Assembly: GCA_900315335.1 (NCBI GenBank)
Contig: OMYR01000022.1
Coordinates: forward strand, 1 to 64,000
Source: an uncultured Bacteroidales bacterium
GTDB lineage: Bacteria; Bacteroidota; Bacteroidia; Bacteroidales; P3
Reading direction: 5' to 3'
Length of the DNA stretch: 64,000 nucleotides
Both the position numbers and the translations under genes were made by a program. This document shows, piece after piece, positions 62,758-64,000 of the stretch; the stretch's first letter is position 1, and each line of letters begins with the position of its first letter. The notes below the pieces were generated by a model. It searched no databases and was not told the origin of the DNA. It worked only from the letters and a program-made list of their open reading frames with translations.

Positions 62758-64000
62758 ATGTTGAAAAGATATGTAATTTATATTATGCTTATAATTTTTA
62801 CTTTGACTATATATGGTCAAAGTAATCTTCGCTATGAGAAAAACAATGGGCAATGGGATAGTGCGATTAAGTATAAAACGTCTTTTAAACAAGGCAAAGT
62901 TTATGCTCTTGATAACAAAATAAATATTATTGTCTTTGATAGCAATAATCATTACTATCATCCTCATGGCGATATTACCAAAACCAATAGCAGGGAGAGA
63001 TATACTATTTTTTCGATACAACCTTACAATGCCAATAAGTGTGATATTGTCTCTGAAAATATATGTCAAGGTTATTCCAATTATTTTCTGTCTAAGGATA
63101 AAAGCAAATGGAAAAGCAAAGTTCCTTCTTACGAAGTTATTACCTACAAAAACATTTATGACAATGTGGATTGGGAGATTTCTTCACAGGGCGGATTTCC
63201 TAAGCATTCTTATATAGTTCATACGAATGGGGACATTAGAAAAATAGTTACACTATACAGTGGCGTGATTAATGTAACCAAAAAAGGCAATCGACTTGTT
63301 ATTGAAACAAACAACGGAGTTATTGAAGAAAATGAGTTATTTGTTTATCAGAAAAGTGGAGAAAGAATAGACAAAATTGAAAGTGATTTTAGAATACAAA
63401 GAACGGAGGAAGGCTTTTTGGTATCATACGTTATAGGAGAGTACGACCGAAAAAAAGATTTAATTATTGATCCATCATTAGTGTTTTGTACTTATTCGGG
63501 TTCGCATTCCGACAATTGGGGAATGACAGCTTGCTACGATAAAAACGGATATATGATTAGCGGTGGCATTGTCTATGGAGTTCAATACCCTATTGTTGAA
63601 GGTTCTTACGATACGAGTTATTCCGATAATTGGGATTGCGTTATTACCAAGTTTGATTCGCTTGGTCAAAACCTTATATTTTCTACTTATTTAGGTGGAG
63701 AGTTTTGCGAGATGCCTCATTCGATGATTGTAAATAATAGCGATGATGTTATTATCTTTGGAACAACCGGTAGCGGCGATTTTCCAACTACGTACAACGC
63801 CTTTCAAAAAACGTTTAACGGGGGAGAGGGTTTGAATTATGAACAATCGTTGGTTTTTCCGAATGGTATAGATATTTTTGTTTCAACATTGAGTTCGGAC
63901 GGCACAGACCTTTTGGCTTCAACCTTTGTCGGCGGAAGCAATAACGATGGATTTAATTTCAAAAACTATTATTCATCGACTGCGAAGACTTTGTATGACG
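62758..64000 (+). CDS. Large secreted SBBP/DUF7948-type protein (5' part, runs off the window)
   Basis: An open frame from ATG 62758 to the end of the window (414 codons and counting). A signal peptide (MLKRYVIYIMLIIFTLTIYG) is followed by RYEKNNGQWDSAIKYKT, the opening seen in DUF7948 proteins. A beta-rich part then leads to IDPSLVFCTYSGSHSDNWGM, FDSLGQNLIFSTYLGG and SSDGTDLLASTFVGGSNNDG, which are SBBP beta-propeller repeats. In Bacteroidetes such proteins usually end in a gliding- or T9SS-type sorting domain, so export by type IX secretion is expected but not visible. Only the N-terminal part is present. Confidence 0.82.
   Translation, partial: MLKRYVIYIMLIIFTLTIYGQSNLRYEKNNGQWDSAIKYKTSFKQGKVYALDNKINIIVFDSNNHYYHPHGDITKTNSRERYTIFSIQPYNANKCDIVSENICQGYSNYFLSKDKSKWKSKVPSYEVITYKNIYDNVDWEISSQGGFPKHSYIVHTNGDIRKIVTLYSGVINVTKKGNRLVIETNNGVIEENELFVYQKSGERIDKIESDFRIQRTEEGFLVSYVIGEYDRKKDLIIDPSLVFCTYSGSHSDNWGMTACYDKNGYMISGGIVYGVQYPIVEGSYDTSYSDNWDCVITKFDSLGQNLIFSTYLGGEFCEMPHSMIVNNSDDVIIFGTTGSGDFPTTYNAFQKTFNGGEGLNYEQSLVFPNGIDIFVSTLSSDGTDLLASTFVGGSNNDGFNFKNYYSSTAKTLYD

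Overview
The window is a stretch of chromosome from an anaerobic member of the Bacteroidetes, most likely an uncultured Bacteroidales. Several independent signs agree. Promoters follow the Bacteroidetes pattern (TTTG, 19-20 bases, TAnnTTTG) and Shine-Dalgarno motifs are almost absent. Type IX secretion (T9SS) is represented by a plug-domain protein, a PorE-like TPR/PD40/OmpA protein, an M6 metalloprotease with a C-terminal sorting domain and a decayed sorted surface protein. HydG and a TM1266-type regulator imply an [FeFe]-hydrogenase and a fermentative life. The DNA is AT-rich and gene order is typical of the phylum (zapA-rny, rimP-nusA-infB, thrS-infC-rpmI-rplT).

Layout. 1-6 kb: decayed T9SS surface-protein remnant, GT22-like membrane mannosyltransferase, rny, a candidate 6S RNA, zapA with a coiled-coil partner, ribBA. 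6-12.8 kb: LysE-type exporter, aminopeptidase P, T9SS plug protein, a beta-helix lipoprotein, and a carboxypeptidase-regulatory-domain protein broken by a 1-nt frameshift. 13-18 kb: hydG, the TM1266 regulator, leuS. 18-24 kb: HI0933-type flavoprotein, DUF1015 protein, small lipoprotein, secreted M6 protease. 24.5-26.6 kb: a two-gene cassette of a radical SAM protein, split at a C9 homopolymer, and a Gfo/Idh/MocA oxidoreductase. 26.8-29.3 kb: cupin and divergent HxlR regulator, then a deoxyhypusine-synthase-family enzyme. 29.7-39.3 kb: two very large DNA-processing enzymes, an exonuclease-RecQ-UvrD fusion and a Dna2-like nuclease-helicase, flanking panB. 39.7-40.4 kb: two tRNA-Arg genes. 40.5-45.3 kb: the rimP-nusA-infB operon with a structured leader. 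45.6-46 kb: a GC-rich candidate small RNA facing a CdiA-like toxin fragment. 46-49 kb: M20 dipeptidase, SPOR-like protein, double universal stress protein. 49-53 kb: thrS-infC-rpmI-rplT-rplS, with infC apparently starting at AUA. 53-64 kb: aminotransferase, PorE-like protein, PhoH, GH20 hexosaminidase, small membrane protein, RsmI-like methyltransferase, RarA, and the start of a large SBBP-type secreted protein that runs off the end.

The most striking feature not explained by genes is a family of intergenic arrays, at about fourteen places, built from 21-bp units. Each unit is a roughly 19-bp dyad (best versions ATTAGTGTT-T-AACACTAAT or AATAGTGTT-A-AACACTATT) plus a 2-bp spacer, so the dyads repeat about every two helical turns. 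The outer arms are conserved while the centre switches among a few variants that recur at distant loci. I do not recognise this as a described element; it looks like binding arrays for a dimeric protein or a structured-RNA or DNA mobile repeat. Second in interest are the poly-C radical SAM switch, the triple-domain exonuclease-RecQ-UvrD fusion, the candidate small RNA at 45.66 kb and the AUA-initiated infC.
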